From contig DEWC01000116.1 of the NCBI GenBank assembly GCA_002363095.1, positions 1 to 35,349 of the forward strand: a stretch of DNA of 35,349 nucleotides, in the 5' to 3' direction. Every line of letters begins with the position of its first letter. Position 1 is the first letter of the stretch. This document shows positions 23,344 to 32,376 of the stretch, in pieces. The position numbers were made by a program, and so were the translations under genes. Under the pieces are notes generated by a model, which saw nothing but the letters and a program-made list of their open reading frames with translations, ran no database searches and was not told the DNA's origin. This stretch comes from Ruminococcaceae bacterium UBA3220 (GTDB lineage: Bacteria; Bacillota; Clostridia; Oscillospirales; Acutalibacteraceae).

Positions 23344-25197
23344 ATGAAGTTTAAAAGAAAAATTTCGCTGTTACTGATTTTTGCGGTTGTCTGCGGCATT
23401 ATATTCTCTATCCCCGCATTTGCCGGTTCCGATAATGCGGGTCAGATTCTTCATATGAGCGGAACCGCGAGGGTTGAATCGGCTGCCAAGATGTATTCGG
23501 CTCCCGGAACGGGCGGACAACACAGCACAAGGGACTCGGTATATCTTACTACCGTTAAAGCGGGCACCATAGTTACATTTGATTATCTTGAAAACGATAA
23601 TGACGGAGATACCTGGTTCCATATAACCTCCGGTGCCGCGCAACAAGGTTTTCTTATAACAACACGCCTCAAAATAATCACTTCTACCACGCCTTCTGTT
23701 ACGCCTTACGATGCCTCTTTTGAACAGTTACTTCTCTACTTCCCTAACGGTTATCATACATATTTACGCCAAATGCACGCAAAGTATCCAAACTTCAAAT
23801 TCAAACCGCTTTATGTCGGGAAAACGCTTGACAGTTGCGTTAATATGCAATATTCAAGCACTTCGGTTACAAGCACCAAAAAGGCTATAAGCCTTTCAAA
23901 TAAAAACCCCGATTATTTTGACCCCCGCGCAAAGCAGGCGGACGGCTCATATATTCAGCACGAGCCGGGCTATACATACGCCAGCAGAGTTTGCATATAT
24001 AACTTTATGAACCCACAAAATCTTTTAAGTGAAGAACGGGTATTTTGCTTTGCAAATCTTTCAAAAAACGGCACCGAAACGGTTGCGGGACTGAGAGCCA
24101 TTGTTAACAATACCTTCCTTGCAAACGGATATGGCGGTAACAAGGACGCTTATATAAACGATATTATGGAAGCCGGAAATCAGTCCGGCTTAAGCCCCTA
24201 CGCAATAGCGGCGCTTATTATAATAGAACAGGGTGTTAAAGGTACCTCTTCCCTTATTTCGGGAAACTATTCGGGATATGAAGGATATTACAACTTCTTC
24301 AATTTCGGTGCATACGGAAGCACAAAGGACGCCATTTACAAAAACGGTCTTTCAAGAGCAAAAACCGAGGGGTGGTCTTCAAGAAGGCTTTCAATAATTG
24401 GCGGAGCCAAATTGTTTAACAATAACTATGTAAACAAGGGTCAGAATTCCTTTTATCTTATGAACTTTGACCTCGCCAACGCAAGCCATCAATATGCCAC
24501 AAATGTTCAGGACGCTTTGGGAAAGGCGAGCAAGTTATACTCGTTATTTAAGAACAATCCATCATCCCATCTTACAATTACCATTCCCGTTTACGCCGAG
24601 TTTTATCAAAAGGTATTTCCGGATGTTGCGCTCGGTCAATGGTACACAAATGCCGTAAAATATGTTAAAGAAAAAGGCGTATTTTCGGGATTCAGCGACG
24701 GAATGTTCCGTCCTATGGCGAATATATCGCGACAGGATTTCGTAGTCGCTCTTTCAAGATGCTCGGGCGAGGACCTTTCGGCTTATGCCAACGAAACCGT
24801 TCCGCTTAAAGACGCAGTAAAGGGTACATACTATTATTCCGCCGTTGCCTGGGCATATAAAAAGGGAGTTGTTAAGGGCTACGACAGCGGATACTTCGGC
24901 ATCGGAGATAAGATAACAAGGGAGCAGGTTATAACCTTCCTTTACAGATACTGCAAAGATTATTTGAAGCAGGACATTAAGATACCGCCGAACTACTCGG
25001 TTTTGGAAAACGATTATAAAGACTTTGCAAAAATATCCGCCTACGCAAAAGAAGCGGTTGTATGGGCTTTGCTTTCAGGTGTTATTAAGGGCAAGGCAAA
25101 CGGAACGCTTGTCGCACCGCGAGATAACTGCACAAGAGCGGAAATTGCCGCAATATTCTATAACTGCATTGAAAACGGTGTAATCACACTTAAATAA
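23344..25197 (+). CDS. Secreted SLH-domain glucosaminidase (LytD/GH73-like) with SH3-like domain
   Basis: A 617-residue exported protein. A signal peptide ends near AFA (residue 27). An SH3-like segment (about 35-110) precedes a glucosaminidase-type catalytic domain (about 150-400) with GNQSGLSPYAIAALIIIEQG, where the Glu is the likely catalytic acid, and FFNFGAYG. Three S-layer homology repeats follow (about 425-615), for example VFPDVALGQWYTNAVKYV, with further repeats starting near YYYSAVAWAYKKG and EAVVWALLSGVIKG. It should cleave peptidoglycan glycan strands while bound to the wall through SLH-secondary polymer contacts. It has its own promoter and is followed 25 bp later by a cohesin-like gene. 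Confidence 0.88.
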   Translation: MKFKRKISLLLIFAVVCGIIFSIPAFAGSDNAGQILHMSGTARVESAAKMYSAPGTGGQHSTRDSVYLTTVKAGTIVTFDYLENDNDGDTWFHITSGAAQQGFLITTRLKIITSTTPSVTPYDASFEQLLLYFPNGYHTYLRQMHAKYPNFKFKPLYVGKTLDSCVNMQYSSTSVTSTKKAISLSNKNPDYFDPRAKQADGSYIQHEPGYTYASRVCIYNFMNPQNLLSEERVFCFANLSKNGTETVAGLRAIVNNTFLANGYGGNKDAYINDIMEAGNQSGLSPYAIAALIIIEQGVKGTSSLISGNYSGYEGYYNFFNFGAYGSTKDAIYKNGLSRAKTEGWSSRRLSIIGGAKLFNNNYVNKGQNSFYLMNFDLANASHQYATNVQDALGKASKLYSLFKNNPSSHLTITIPVYAEFYQKVFPDVALGQWYTNAVKYVKEKGVFSGFSDGMFRPMANISRQDFVVALSRCSGEDLSAYANETVPLKDAVKGTYYYSAVAWAYKKGVVKGYDSGYFGIGDKITREQVITFLYRYCKDYLKQDIKIPPNYSVLENDYKDFAKISAYAKEAVVWALLSGVIKGKANGTLVAPRDNCTRAEIAAIFYNCIENGVITLK

Positions 25198-25222
25198 CGG
25201 TCAAAAAGGGGAAAACAATTTT

Positions 25223-26353
25223 ATGAAACGGATTTTATCAAAGGCAGTTATTGCTCTTATTATCACCTGTGTTTTAACCATTCTCTGCATTACGCCGGCG
25301 TCGGCGGCTGAAACGGGTGCAATAAGTGCAAACCGCAACTATACGGTTAAAACCGGAGAATACATAACGGTTACCGTTACATATTCCGCTTCCGAAAAGT
25401 TCAAATCTGTCGAAGGTACCATTGAATTTGACAATACATTGTTTCAATGCGACAAAACTGATAATAAATATGTGGTAAACTTCACGGGAAATGTTGTAAA
25501 TGTAAAAGCGACCCCTACCGACAACCTTACAACCATACCGGTTAAGTTTAAGGCTATTGCGCCGGGCAAGGCGGTCTTCACCTCAGCGTTGACCGGAACA
25601 AAAGAAGACGGTACAAAGGGAGCAACCGTACGCCAAAGCAATGCCAATCGCAGGGTTACGGTTACCGGAACCGCAATAACAGAAGCCGCCGCCCCCGAAC
25701 CCGACGCGCTTAACTTTGAATTTGAAGGGGCACATTTTTCTATCGTTGTCCCCGAAATTTCTTATCCCGATTTTGAACTTTACGACAGTATTTACAATAA
25801 CGCAAATATAAAAACGCTCAACGACAAATACGGTAAATATAAACTTGTTTTTGCAAAAAACAATGATGACCTGAAAACCTATTTGTTCAATTTGACCGAA
25901 GAAGGAAAAATCGAATTTCTCGAATATATCGTCATAAACGATGATATTTATATTATCGAAAATCCTGACACCGCTAACAAAGAGCCCGACGGTGATTGGC
26001 AAATCGGCAAATGCACTTTAAGCAACGGTTTAACGGTAGACTGTTTTGAGAGCAAAAAAAGCGTAATGTCTGACTTTTATGTTTTTCTTTGCTACCACGG
26101 CGGCAAAAGCGCTTATTTCAGATACGATAAGGCAACCAACATTTTGCAACGCGAGCCCGGCTTTGCGCTTATCGATTATCAACCTGTTGAATCCCCTTCC
26201 CACAATGGATTTATCAACCGTATGGCAGTTCTTTCGTCCGAGGCAAAATCACTTATATTCCTTGCTATGACGGAATTTATACTCATCGTAGTCCTTATAA
26301 TTCTTATTGTTTTAAGAAGGCGTAAAAATCCGTTGCCGGTTGAAGAAGAATAA
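25223..26353 (+). CDS. Cohesin-like domain protein, exported and C-terminally membrane-anchored
   Basis: A 376-residue protein. A signal peptide ends near PASA (about residue 28). Residues 35-150 look like a cohesin/CBM2-type jelly roll: VKTGEYITVTVTYSASEKFK, VEGTIEFDNTLFQC, IPVKFKAIAPGKAVF. A second extracellular domain (about 165-340) has no motif that I recognise. A C-terminal helix (FLAMTEFILIVVLIILIVL) followed by RRRK anchors it with the tail inside. It is co-directional with and 25 bp after the SLH glucosaminidase, so joint envelope function is likely. Cohesin-like domains outside cellulosomes occur often, and dockerin binding cannot be assumed. Confidence 0.8.
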   Translation: MKRILSKAVIALIITCVLTILCITPASAAETGAISANRNYTVKTGEYITVTVTYSASEKFKSVEGTIEFDNTLFQCDKTDNKYVVNFTGNVVNVKATPTDNLTTIPVKFKAIAPGKAVFTSALTGTKEDGTKGATVRQSNANRRVTVTGTAITEAAAPEPDALNFEFEGAHFSIVVPEISYPDFELYDSIYNNANIKTLNDKYGKYKLVFAKNNDDLKTYLFNLTEEGKIEFLEYIVINDDIYIIENPDTANKEPDGDWQIGKCTLSNGLTVDCFESKKSVMSDFYVFLCYHGGKSAYFRYDKATNILQREPGFALIDYQPVESPSHNGFINRMAVLSSEAKSLIFLAMTEFILIVVLIILIVLRRRKNPLPVEEE

Positions 26354-26361
26354 GATATAGT

Positions 26362-26398
26362 AAAAGGCTGTTCATTTTAAAAATGAACAGCCTTTTTT
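26362..26398. terminator. Bidirectional terminator between convergent genes
   Basis: AAAAGGCTGTTCATTTT and AAAATGAACAGCCTTTT arms form a long near-perfect hairpin with T-runs on both strands. Confidence 0.9.
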
Positions 26399-26409
26399 AT
26401 TTCCTTTTA

Positions 26410-26889
26410 TTAAAGCTCAAAACTAATAGTCTTTTTAGAGGATTTAAAGGCGCGGTATTTAACATTTGCACTGTCAAACATTCTCTTAGCGGCAACGGTT
26501 GAATCGCTTTCAGCATATTTATCGCTCAAATAAACGACCTCGGTTATCCCGGATTGGATTATCGCCTTCGCGCATTCATTACAAGGGAAAAGCGTAGTAT
26601 AGCAAACGGCATTTTTAAGCGACCCGCCATGGCAGTTTAGGATAGCGTTAAGTTCGGCATGGCAAACAAAGATATACTTGCTTTCAAGTGCGGCGCCCTC
26701 ACGCGCCCACGGGTACTCATCGTCATCACAGCACCGAGGCATTCCGTTATAGCCCATAGAAATAATCTTGTTTTCCCTGTCCACTATGCACGCACCCACC
26801 TGTGTGGAAGGGTCTTTGCTCCTCATAGACGACAAAAAGGCAATACCCATAAAGTATTCGTCCCACGAAAGATAGTTTTCTCTTTTCAT
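26410..26889 (-). CDS. dCMP deaminase / ComE-type zinc deaminase
   Basis: A 159-residue cytidine/deoxycytidylate deaminase. DPSTQVGACIVD and GYNGMP are substrate motifs, and zinc is held by H77-A-E79 and P-C103-NE-C106. It converts dCMP to dUMP for dTTP synthesis. GAGGTGTGAT precedes the ATG. It is monocistronic, convergent with the cohesin-like gene. The ComEB name is sometimes used for this family, but no competence genes are nearby. Confidence 0.95.
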   Translation of the reverse strand: MKRENYLSWDEYFMGIAFLSSMRSKDPSTQVGACIVDRENKIISMGYNGMPRCCDDDEYPWAREGAALESKYIFVCHAELNAILNCHGGSLKNAVCYTTLFPCNECAKAIIQSGITEVVYLSDKYAESDSTVAAKRMFDSANVKYRAFKSSKKTISFEL

Positions 26890-26919
26890 AAATCACACCT
26901 CATACAGGTTTATATCTAT

Positions 26920-26948
26920 ATTGTAATATAATTGGCAACCATTTTCAA
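26920..26948 (-). promoter_or_regulatory. Probable promoter of the dCMP deaminase gene
   Basis: On the minus strand, TTGAAA (26943-26948) and TACAAT (26920-26925), 17-bp spacer. Confidence 0.55.
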
Positions 26949-26958
26949 GAGGTTTGTT

Positions 26959-27627
26959 TTAGCGGGAAACATTATTGATTTTTTCAATCAAATCAATAAG
27001 TTCTTCCGGCGAGTTTATAATATACATCGCCTTGTTGGCAATAAGTTCTTCCCTGTCGCGGTAGCCCCACAGTTCCCCTACCGAATAAGCGCCACTGTTA
27101 AATCCCGTAAGCACATCATTTCCCGAATCCCCGAGAAAAACGCACTCCCCGGGTTTCACGCCTAATTCATTAATAACAGTAAGGGTGGCAGTAGGGTCGG
27201 GCTTGGCGGGAATATTCTCCCGCTTGCCGAAGATAATATCAAATACTTCGCCATATGCTTTTTTTACAACCTTATCAGCCATATCCTGCGCTTTATTTGT
27301 TACAACGGCGAGTTTAAAACCATTTGTTTTTAATGAGTCTATAAGTTCGGGCATCCCGTCATACGGTAAGGTGTTATCGGCAAAATGCACGGAATAATGC
27401 TTCATAAATACCTCATTTACCTTTTTAAGAGTTGCCTCATCACGGCTTTCCCGAGGGAGGGCGCGCTCAATCATTTTAGGAATACCGTCGCCGACGAATA
27501 GTTTGAAATCTTCTGTATTGTGAACGGGAAAACCGAATTTTTCGAGAGCAAAATTAACGGAATTCGCAAGATCGACCAATGAATTCACCAGGGTTCCGTC
27601 CAAATCAAACAAAACAGCCTTTATCAA
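26959..27627 (-). CDS. HAD-superfamily phosphatase, phosphoglycolate phosphatase-like
   Basis: A protein of about 222 residues with HAD motif I FDLDGTLVNS (nucleophile D8, D10), motif II VVTNKA, motif III lysine in AKPDP and motif IV FLGDSGNDV, plus a helical C1 cap typical of Gph/PGMB-like enzymes. It probably dephosphorylates a small phosphate ester such as 2-phosphoglycolate. The start is placed at TTG 27627, because GAAGGTG lies 6 nt upstream; a GTG at 27636 would itself be part of that SD. It sits directly behind the rpmB terminator with no room for a clear promoter. Confidence 0.88.
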   Translation of the reverse strand: MIKAVLFDLDGTLVNSLVDLANSVNFALEKFGFPVHNTEDFKLFVGDGIPKMIERALPRESRDEATLKKVNEVFMKHYSVHFADNTLPYDGMPELIDSLKTNGFKLAVVTNKAQDMADKVVKKAYGEVFDIIFGKRENIPAKPDPTATLTVINELGVKPGECVFLGDSGNDVLTGFNSGAYSVGELWGYRDREELIANKAMYIINSPEELIDLIEKINNVSR

Positions 27628-27645
27628 AACAAACACCTTCTTTTA

Positions 27646-27683
27646 CAAAAAAGACCCCGGAGATATATTCTCCCGGGGTCTTT
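27646..27683 (-). terminator. Intrinsic terminator of rpmB
   Basis: AAAGACCCCGGGAGA pairs with TCTCCGGGGTCTTT with one bulged G, followed on the minus strand by TTTTTT. It lies about 20 bp upstream of the HAD phosphatase start. Confidence 0.88.
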
Positions 27684-27696
27684 ATACAACAATTTC

Positions 27697-27885
27697 TTAA
27701 ACTGCTCTTGTAACCTTTCCGGAACGCAAGCAACGGGTGCAAACGTTTACACGACGCGGAGTCCCGTTAACGATAGCCTTTACCTTTTTTACATTGGGTT
27801 TCCAGGTTCTGTTGGAGCGTCTGTGAGAGTGGGAAACCTTAATTCCGAAAGCAATTTCTTTGTTGCAGATTTCACATTTAGCCAT
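27697..27885 (-). CDS. rpmB: 50S ribosomal protein L28
   Basis: A 62-residue L28. MAKCEICNKE (C4, C7) and CTRC (C49, C52) make the zinc-binding form, with SHSHRRSNRTWKPNVKKV between. The ATG at 27885 has AAGGAGGTG at good spacing; an upstream in-frame GTG is part of the SD. It is expressed from its own promoter and ends at a strong terminator. Confidence 0.97.
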   Translation of the reverse strand: MAKCEICNKEIAFGIKVSHSHRRSNRTWKPNVKKVKAIVNGTPRRVNVCTRCLRSGKVTRAV

Positions 27886-27938
27886 GGTCTGCACCTCCTT
27901 AATATGAGTTTAACATTGTTTATTTCGGTAACAGCAGT

Positions 27939-27967
27939 ATTATACCAAAAAATATCGAAAAATGCAA
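27939..27967 (-). promoter_or_regulatory. Sigma-A promoter of rpmB
   Basis: On the minus strand, TTGCAT (27962-27967) and consensus TATAAT (27939-27944), 17-bp spacer. Confidence 0.8.
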
Positions 27968-28003
27968 GAACTTTTTTTGAGTTTTGGGATTTTTTGTTTT
28001 TTT

Positions 28004-28993
28004 CTACCTGTTTTCGCTCCCGTAGGGTCTCAGCATTAGTTTTTGAACAACCGATTCAACCTCTTGACCTTCATAAAGCACTCCGTGACATACTTCGATA
28101 ATCGGCATCTGAATGTCATACTTCTTCGCAAGGGCGAACGCAACATCAACCGCATAAAATCCTTCAACGGTTCCGACCGTTTCAAGGGCGGTATTTATAT
28201 CGGTTCCGCTTCCGACAAGATACCCGAATCGATTATTACGGCTATGCCTTGATGTGCAGGTGACAACCAAATCCCCTATCCCGGCAAGTCCGGCAAAAGT
28301 TCGCTCGTCAGCTCCCATTTTTACTCCGAGTTTTGCCATTTCGGAAAGTCCCCGTGTAATAAGAGCCGCCTTACTGTTATCGCCGAGTTTAAGACCGTCG
28401 CAAATACCGGCGCATATAGCGATGGCGTTTTTAAGCGCTCCGCCTAACTCAACTCCAATAATATCTTCGCTTGTGTATATTCTGAAATAATCGTTGGAAA
28501 GATTTTGCTGAACAAAAACTGCGGCACGGTTGTTTTTCGAGGCGGCTACTATCGAGGTAGGTATTTTTCGGGCGACCTCCTCCGCGTGGGACGGTCCCGA
28601 AAGAGCAACGACATCCGCCGCAGGGTTTTCCTCGCTGATGATTTCGGACATTCTTAAAAAGGTATCCTTTTCAATGCCTTTTGCGACATTGACAACTACT
28701 CCGTAGTTTTTATATTTTGAAAGGCTGTTTGCAACCGTTCTTACCGCTTTTGAAGGCACCGCGATAATTATCATATCCGAGCCTTCAACTTCCGACATAT
28801 CGGTGGTAATGCCGATATTCTCAGGGATAAAAATATCTTTAAGCAATCTTTCGTTGGTTCGTTTAGTGCTAAGAAGACTCGCCTCGTCTTCAAACGGAGT
28901 CCAAATCGACACGGTGTGGCCGCAATTATAAGAATGTAAAGCGAGAGCAATTCCGAAACCTCCCGCTCCGAGAACAGTTATCTTAGACATCAT
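28004..28993 (-). CDS. gpsA: Glycerol-3-phosphate dehydrogenase [NAD(P)+]
   Basis: A 329-residue GpsA. The Rossmann motif is VLGAGGFGIALAL, then VNVAKGIEKDT, ALSGPSHAEEVA and GVELGGALKNAIAI with the catalytic lysine, followed by GLAGIGDLVVTCTS. It reduces dihydroxyacetone phosphate to sn-glycerol-3-phosphate for phospholipids. It overlaps the plsY stop by 4 nt (ATGA), so the two enzymes that make and acylate glycerol-3-phosphate are coupled. It is the last gene of the DUF512-der-plsY-gpsA operon; no clear terminator follows. Confidence 0.96.
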   Translation of the reverse strand: MMSKITVLGAGGFGIALALHSYNCGHTVSIWTPFEDEASLLSTKRTNERLLKDIFIPENIGITTDMSEVEGSDMIIIAVPSKAVRTVANSLSKYKNYGVVVNVAKGIEKDTFLRMSEIISEENPAADVVALSGPSHAEEVARKIPTSIVAASKNNRAAVFVQQNLSNDYFRIYTSEDIIGVELGGALKNAIAICAGICDGLKLGDNSKAALITRGLSEMAKLGVKMGADERTFAGLAGIGDLVVTCTSRHSRNNRFGYLVGSGTDINTALETVGTVEGFYAVDVAFALAKKYDIQMPIIEVCHGVLYEGQEVESVVQKLMLRPYGSENR

Positions 28994-29643
28994 TTGTTCT
29001 CCTTCTTCTTATGAATATTATCTTCTTCCCCTTTTAGAAAACGCTTCATATTGCTTGAATGCTTGACGATAATTATTATTGCAATCGCCGCCGCCAAAAT
29101 TCCCTTTACGGTTATATCGCCTTCGCTGTTATCAAGGATAATCGCCAAAGCGGCGACAAGCGCCGCTCCGGTTACCGAGCCGATAAACACATATCCGAAT
29201 ATCGCAGTTACGGCTGCAAAAGCTATAATTCCTATAATAGTTGCAAGAGGCACAACCGGGATAAATATCCCCGCCCCGGTTGCGACCGCCTTTCCGCCTT
29301 TAAACCCAAAAAATATCGGATATACATGACCTATCATACAGCAAATGCCGCAGATATATGCGCCGTAAACCGGAACGCCCCATGAATAATCGGAATGTTC
29401 GGATATATACTCGAATACTTTAAGCCCTATATAGGACGAGAGCGTCCCCTTTAAAAAGTCGCAAATAAAGGTAAGCGCACCGGTGAGTTTTCCTCCCACC
29501 CTTAGAGCATTTGTACTGCCGGCGTTACCGCTTCCGTGCTCTCTGACATCTTTTTTCGCTATTTTTTTTGTGAAAATAACGGCAAAATTGATACTCCCTA
29601 ACAGATAGGAAATTATCCCGGATAAAACAGCAAGATAAATCAT
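28990..29643 (-). CDS. plsY: Glycerol-3-phosphate acyltransferase PlsY
   Basis: A 217-residue membrane protein with the PlsY motifs SYLLGSINFA, DVREHGSGNAGSTNALR, the LTFICDFLKG segment, and GHVYPIFFGFKGGKAVATGAG. It transfers acyl groups from acyl-phosphate to glycerol-3-phosphate, the first step of phosphatidic acid synthesis. The C-terminal tail is Lys/Glu-rich. Its ATG overlaps the der stop by 1 nt (TAATG) and it overlaps gpsA by 4 nt, a common clostridial order. Confidence 0.96.
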   Translation of the reverse strand: MIYLAVLSGIISYLLGSINFAVIFTKKIAKKDVREHGSGNAGSTNALRVGGKLTGALTFICDFLKGTLSSYIGLKVFEYISEHSDYSWGVPVYGAYICGICCMIGHVYPIFFGFKGGKAVATGAGIFIPVVPLATIIGIIAFAAVTAIFGYVFIGSVTGAALVAALAIILDNSEGDITVKGILAAAIAIIIIVKHSSNMKRFLKGEEDNIHKKKENK

Positions 29644-30968
29644 TATTTTTCTCCTCTCTCTCTTATGACGAATCTTACCGGTGTTCCTTCAAGACCGAAG
29701 GTCGAACGAATTTGGTTTTCAAGATACCTTTGATATGAAAAGTGAAAAAGCTGGGCGCGATTGCAAAAGGCGACAAATGTTGGAGGACGGGTTGACGCCT
29801 GAGTAATATAATAGATTTTAAGGCGCTTGCCTTTGTCCGACGGCGGTTGAACACGCACCGTTGCATCCGCCAATATGTCATTTAACTTTCCTGTGGAAAT
29901 GCGCATTGCGTTTTGGGTGTCAACATATTTTATAAGTTCAAAAAGACGGTCTATCCTCTGTCCCGTTTTTGCCGAAATGAAGATTATCGGAGCATAGGGC
30001 ATAAAGGAAAAATCGTTCATAAGTTTTTTACGGTATTTATCCATGGTCTGCCCGTCTTTTGGCGCTATATCCCATTTGTTGACGGCGATTATACAGCCCT
30101 TTCCCTGCTCGAGGGCAAGCCCTGCGATTTTTGAATCCTGCTCGGTAAAACCGTCAATCGCGTCAATCATAATAACGCAGACATCGGCACGCTCTATCGC
30201 CATTTTTGCCCTTAAAACACTGTATTTTTCTATCTTATCATCGATTTTGCTTTGCCTTCTTATTCCTGCGGTATCGATAAAGTTGAAACTGCCGAATTTG
30301 TTGTTTACAAGAGTGTCAATTGCGTCTCTTGTTGTTCCTGCTATATCCGAAACAAGGGTACGCTCCTGCCCTGATATCTTATTAACAAGCGAGGATTTAC
30401 CGGCATTCGGTTTCCCTATTACCGCAACATTTACCGTTTCGCCGTCCTCATCGTCGTCAAACGCGTTTTCCGGAAGATTATCAAACACCGCGTCAAGCAG
30501 GTCGCCCGTGCCGTGCCCGTGAACCGAAGAAACGGCAACGGGGTCGCCGAGTCCCAAATTATAAAACTCGTAAAATTCCGGCGGAACTTCGCCTACTTTA
30601 TCGCATTTATTAACGCAAAGGACTATCGGTTTTCCGCTTTTTTGGAGCATCGCCGCTACATCGCTGTCGGTGGCGGTAACGCCGGACTGCATATCCACAA
30701 CAAGGATTATAACATTTGCCGTTTCAATGGCAAGGTTTGCCTGATTTCTCATCCCCGAAAGAATTATATCATCGGTTTTCGGCTCAATACCGCCTGTGTC
30801 AACAAGCATAACCTTATGCCCGCGCCATTCGACATCGCCGTATATCCTGTCCCGCGTTACGCCGGGCGTATCATCGACGATAGAAAGCCTTTTACCGATA
30901 AGTTTGTTAAAAAGCGTGGATTTTCCTACATTCGGACGTCCCACAACCGCAACAACGGGTTTTGCCAT
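29643..30968 (-). CDS. der: Ribosome biogenesis GTPase Der (EngA)
   Basis: A 441-residue protein with two tandem G domains: GRPNVGKSTLFNKL and DTPGVTRDR in the first, GKPNAGKSSLVNKI and DTAGIRRQ in the second, each with an NK-D-type base motif (VNKCDK, VNKWDI). A C-terminal KH-like domain follows. Der acts in 50S assembly. The ATG at 30968 has AAGGAG 6-7 nt upstream; longer in-frame starts would overlap the preceding gene. It begins 13 nt after the DUF512 gene. Confidence 0.97.
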   Translation of the reverse strand: MAKPVVAVVGRPNVGKSTLFNKLIGKRLSIVDDTPGVTRDRIYGDVEWRGHKVMLVDTGGIEPKTDDIILSGMRNQANLAIETANVIILVVDMQSGVTATDSDVAAMLQKSGKPIVLCVNKCDKVGEVPPEFYEFYNLGLGDPVAVSSVHGHGTGDLLDAVFDNLPENAFDDDEDGETVNVAVIGKPNAGKSSLVNKISGQERTLVSDIAGTTRDAIDTLVNNKFGSFNFIDTAGIRRQSKIDDKIEKYSVLRAKMAIERADVCVIMIDAIDGFTEQDSKIAGLALEQGKGCIIAVNKWDIAPKDGQTMDKYRKKLMNDFSFMPYAPIIFISAKTGQRIDRLFELIKYVDTQNAMRISTGKLNDILADATVRVQPPSDKGKRLKIYYITQASTRPPTFVAFCNRAQLFHFSYQRYLENQIRSTFGLEGTPVRFVIRERGEK

Positions 30969-30981
30969 AGTTTTCTCCTTT

Positions 30982-32283
30982 TTAAGACAAAATCGCCTCA
31001 ACAAGCGAATATCCGTCGCAGTCGACCGCAACAATTTCAACCCCGAGTTTTTGAGATAACTCGGAAACGGTTACACTGTCGAGGAACATATCGCCTTCGC
31101 TTCGCAGCATAGATGAAGGTATTATCAATTGTCTTCCCGGTTTTTCCGATTTTAACTGTTCATATATATCGGTTGCGGTTACAAGTCCCGAAACCGTTAT
31201 TTGTTTTCCGAAATAATTGTTTATTATCTGTTTGACATAAACTTTTAGATTTTTTTGCTTTTTTTCGCATTCTCCGGCAATTTCTTTTATAAGCGGATAT
31301 GCCGCAACGCCGGTTACGAGGGTTATGGTTTTAGGCTCCCTTTCGCAAGGCTCATAGGAATTTAAACACTCCATGGCCTGACTCCTTGTCAGCGCCCAGA
31401 GCCCAACGCCGTTTTCGAGCTGTAAAAAATCACCGTAAAATGAGGCTTCGGGGATTTTTCTTTCAGCCAATAGATAAAATTCATCGGCGGCAAAAGCGCG
31501 CCTCTCACCGTATTTTTCGAGCGATAAATCACCAAAACGGTCAATAATATCAATGGTTTCTCCTGCGGTTTGCTTTTCAAAGGGGTGAAGTTCGGCGAGA
31601 CCCTCGCGGTGGTCGGTGATACCTACCGGAACGCAGGCTACACATTCAACATTTTGGTACGCCAAAAGGTCACCTAAACTTCTTTCAAGCTCTTTTCCGT
31701 CGTTATATCCGGGGCACAGAACAAGCTGACAGTTCATTTTTATCCCTGCCCCGTTAAGCCGCGGGATAATGCTTAAAACCTTGCCTGCGTTTTTGTTAGC
31801 CATCATTTTGACTCTAAGCTCGGGATTGGTCGTATGCACCGAAATGTTTATAGGGCTTATGTGCATCTTGATTATCCGCTCAACCTCGTGTTCGGTAAGA
31901 TTGGTAAGGGTTATATAGTTTCCGAAAAGGAATGAAAGTCGCGAATCGTCATCCTTAAAATAAAGGCTTTCCCTCATACCCTTCGGCAACTGGTCGATAA
32001 AACAGAATATACACTTGTTCCGACAGGAACGCTTTTTATCAATTAAGTAGGTGTCGAAAACAAGCCCGAATTCTTCGTCTTCGGCTTTTCTTACCGTCTT
32101 TTTCTTGATTTTTCCTTTGGCGTTAATAAACTCAACACAAAGTTTGTCGGCGTCCTGATAAAAACGGTAGTCCAAAACATCGGTTATCTCCTCACCGTTT
32201 AAGGTGAGCAATGTATCGCCCGGCTTTATCCGCAAGCGGTAAGCGGGGCTCCCCTTTTCAACACCGTTCACAATAACCGCCAT
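30982..32283 (-). CDS. PDZ / radical SAM / DUF512 family protein
   Basis: A 433-residue cytoplasmic protein. An N-terminal PDZ-like segment (GVEKGSPAYRLRIKPGDTLL) is followed by a radical SAM-like core whose cluster motif is CRNKCIFCFIDQLPKGMR, and by the DUF512 region (about 210-420) including GLWALTRSQAM and TLVTGVAAYPLIKEI. The ATG at 32283 has GGGCGGTGAT upstream. DUF512 proteins commonly precede der in Firmicutes, as here; the reaction is unknown. It is the first gene of the der-plsY-gpsA operon. Confidence 0.92.
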   Translation of the reverse strand: MAVIVNGVEKGSPAYRLRIKPGDTLLTLNGEEITDVLDYRFYQDADKLCVEFINAKGKIKKKTVRKAEDEEFGLVFDTYLIDKKRSCRNKCIFCFIDQLPKGMRESLYFKDDDSRLSFLFGNYITLTNLTEHEVERIIKMHISPINISVHTTNPELRVKMMANKNAGKVLSIIPRLNGAGIKMNCQLVLCPGYNDGKELERSLGDLLAYQNVECVACVPVGITDHREGLAELHPFEKQTAGETIDIIDRFGDLSLEKYGERRAFAADEFYLLAERKIPEASFYGDFLQLENGVGLWALTRSQAMECLNSYEPCEREPKTITLVTGVAAYPLIKEIAGECEKKQKNLKVYVKQIINNYFGKQITVSGLVTATDIYEQLKSEKPGRQLIIPSSMLRSEGDMFLDSVTVSELSQKLGVEIVAVDCDGYSLVEAILS

Positions 32284-32330
32284 TTTATCACCGCCCTTGA
32301 GCTTAAAATACACACATCTGCCGTTGTTCA

Positions 32331-32364
32331 ATAAAAAAACAAGGGGAGTTGAAAGCCTCCCCTT
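32331..32364 (-). terminator. Intrinsic terminator of yceD-rpmF
   Basis: AAGGGGAG/CTCCCCTT arms with an 8-nt interval, followed on the minus strand by GTTTTTTTATT. It sits about 48 bp before the DUF512 start, and only a poor promoter match is seen between, so leakage may feed the next operon. Confidence 0.82.
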
Positions 32365-32376
32365 AAAACTTAAAAA

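Noticed and set aside
30513..31112. Plus-strand frame of 199 codons opposite der and the DUF512 gene
   Set aside because: It spans two well-supported genes on the opposite strand and lacks any recognisable domain.
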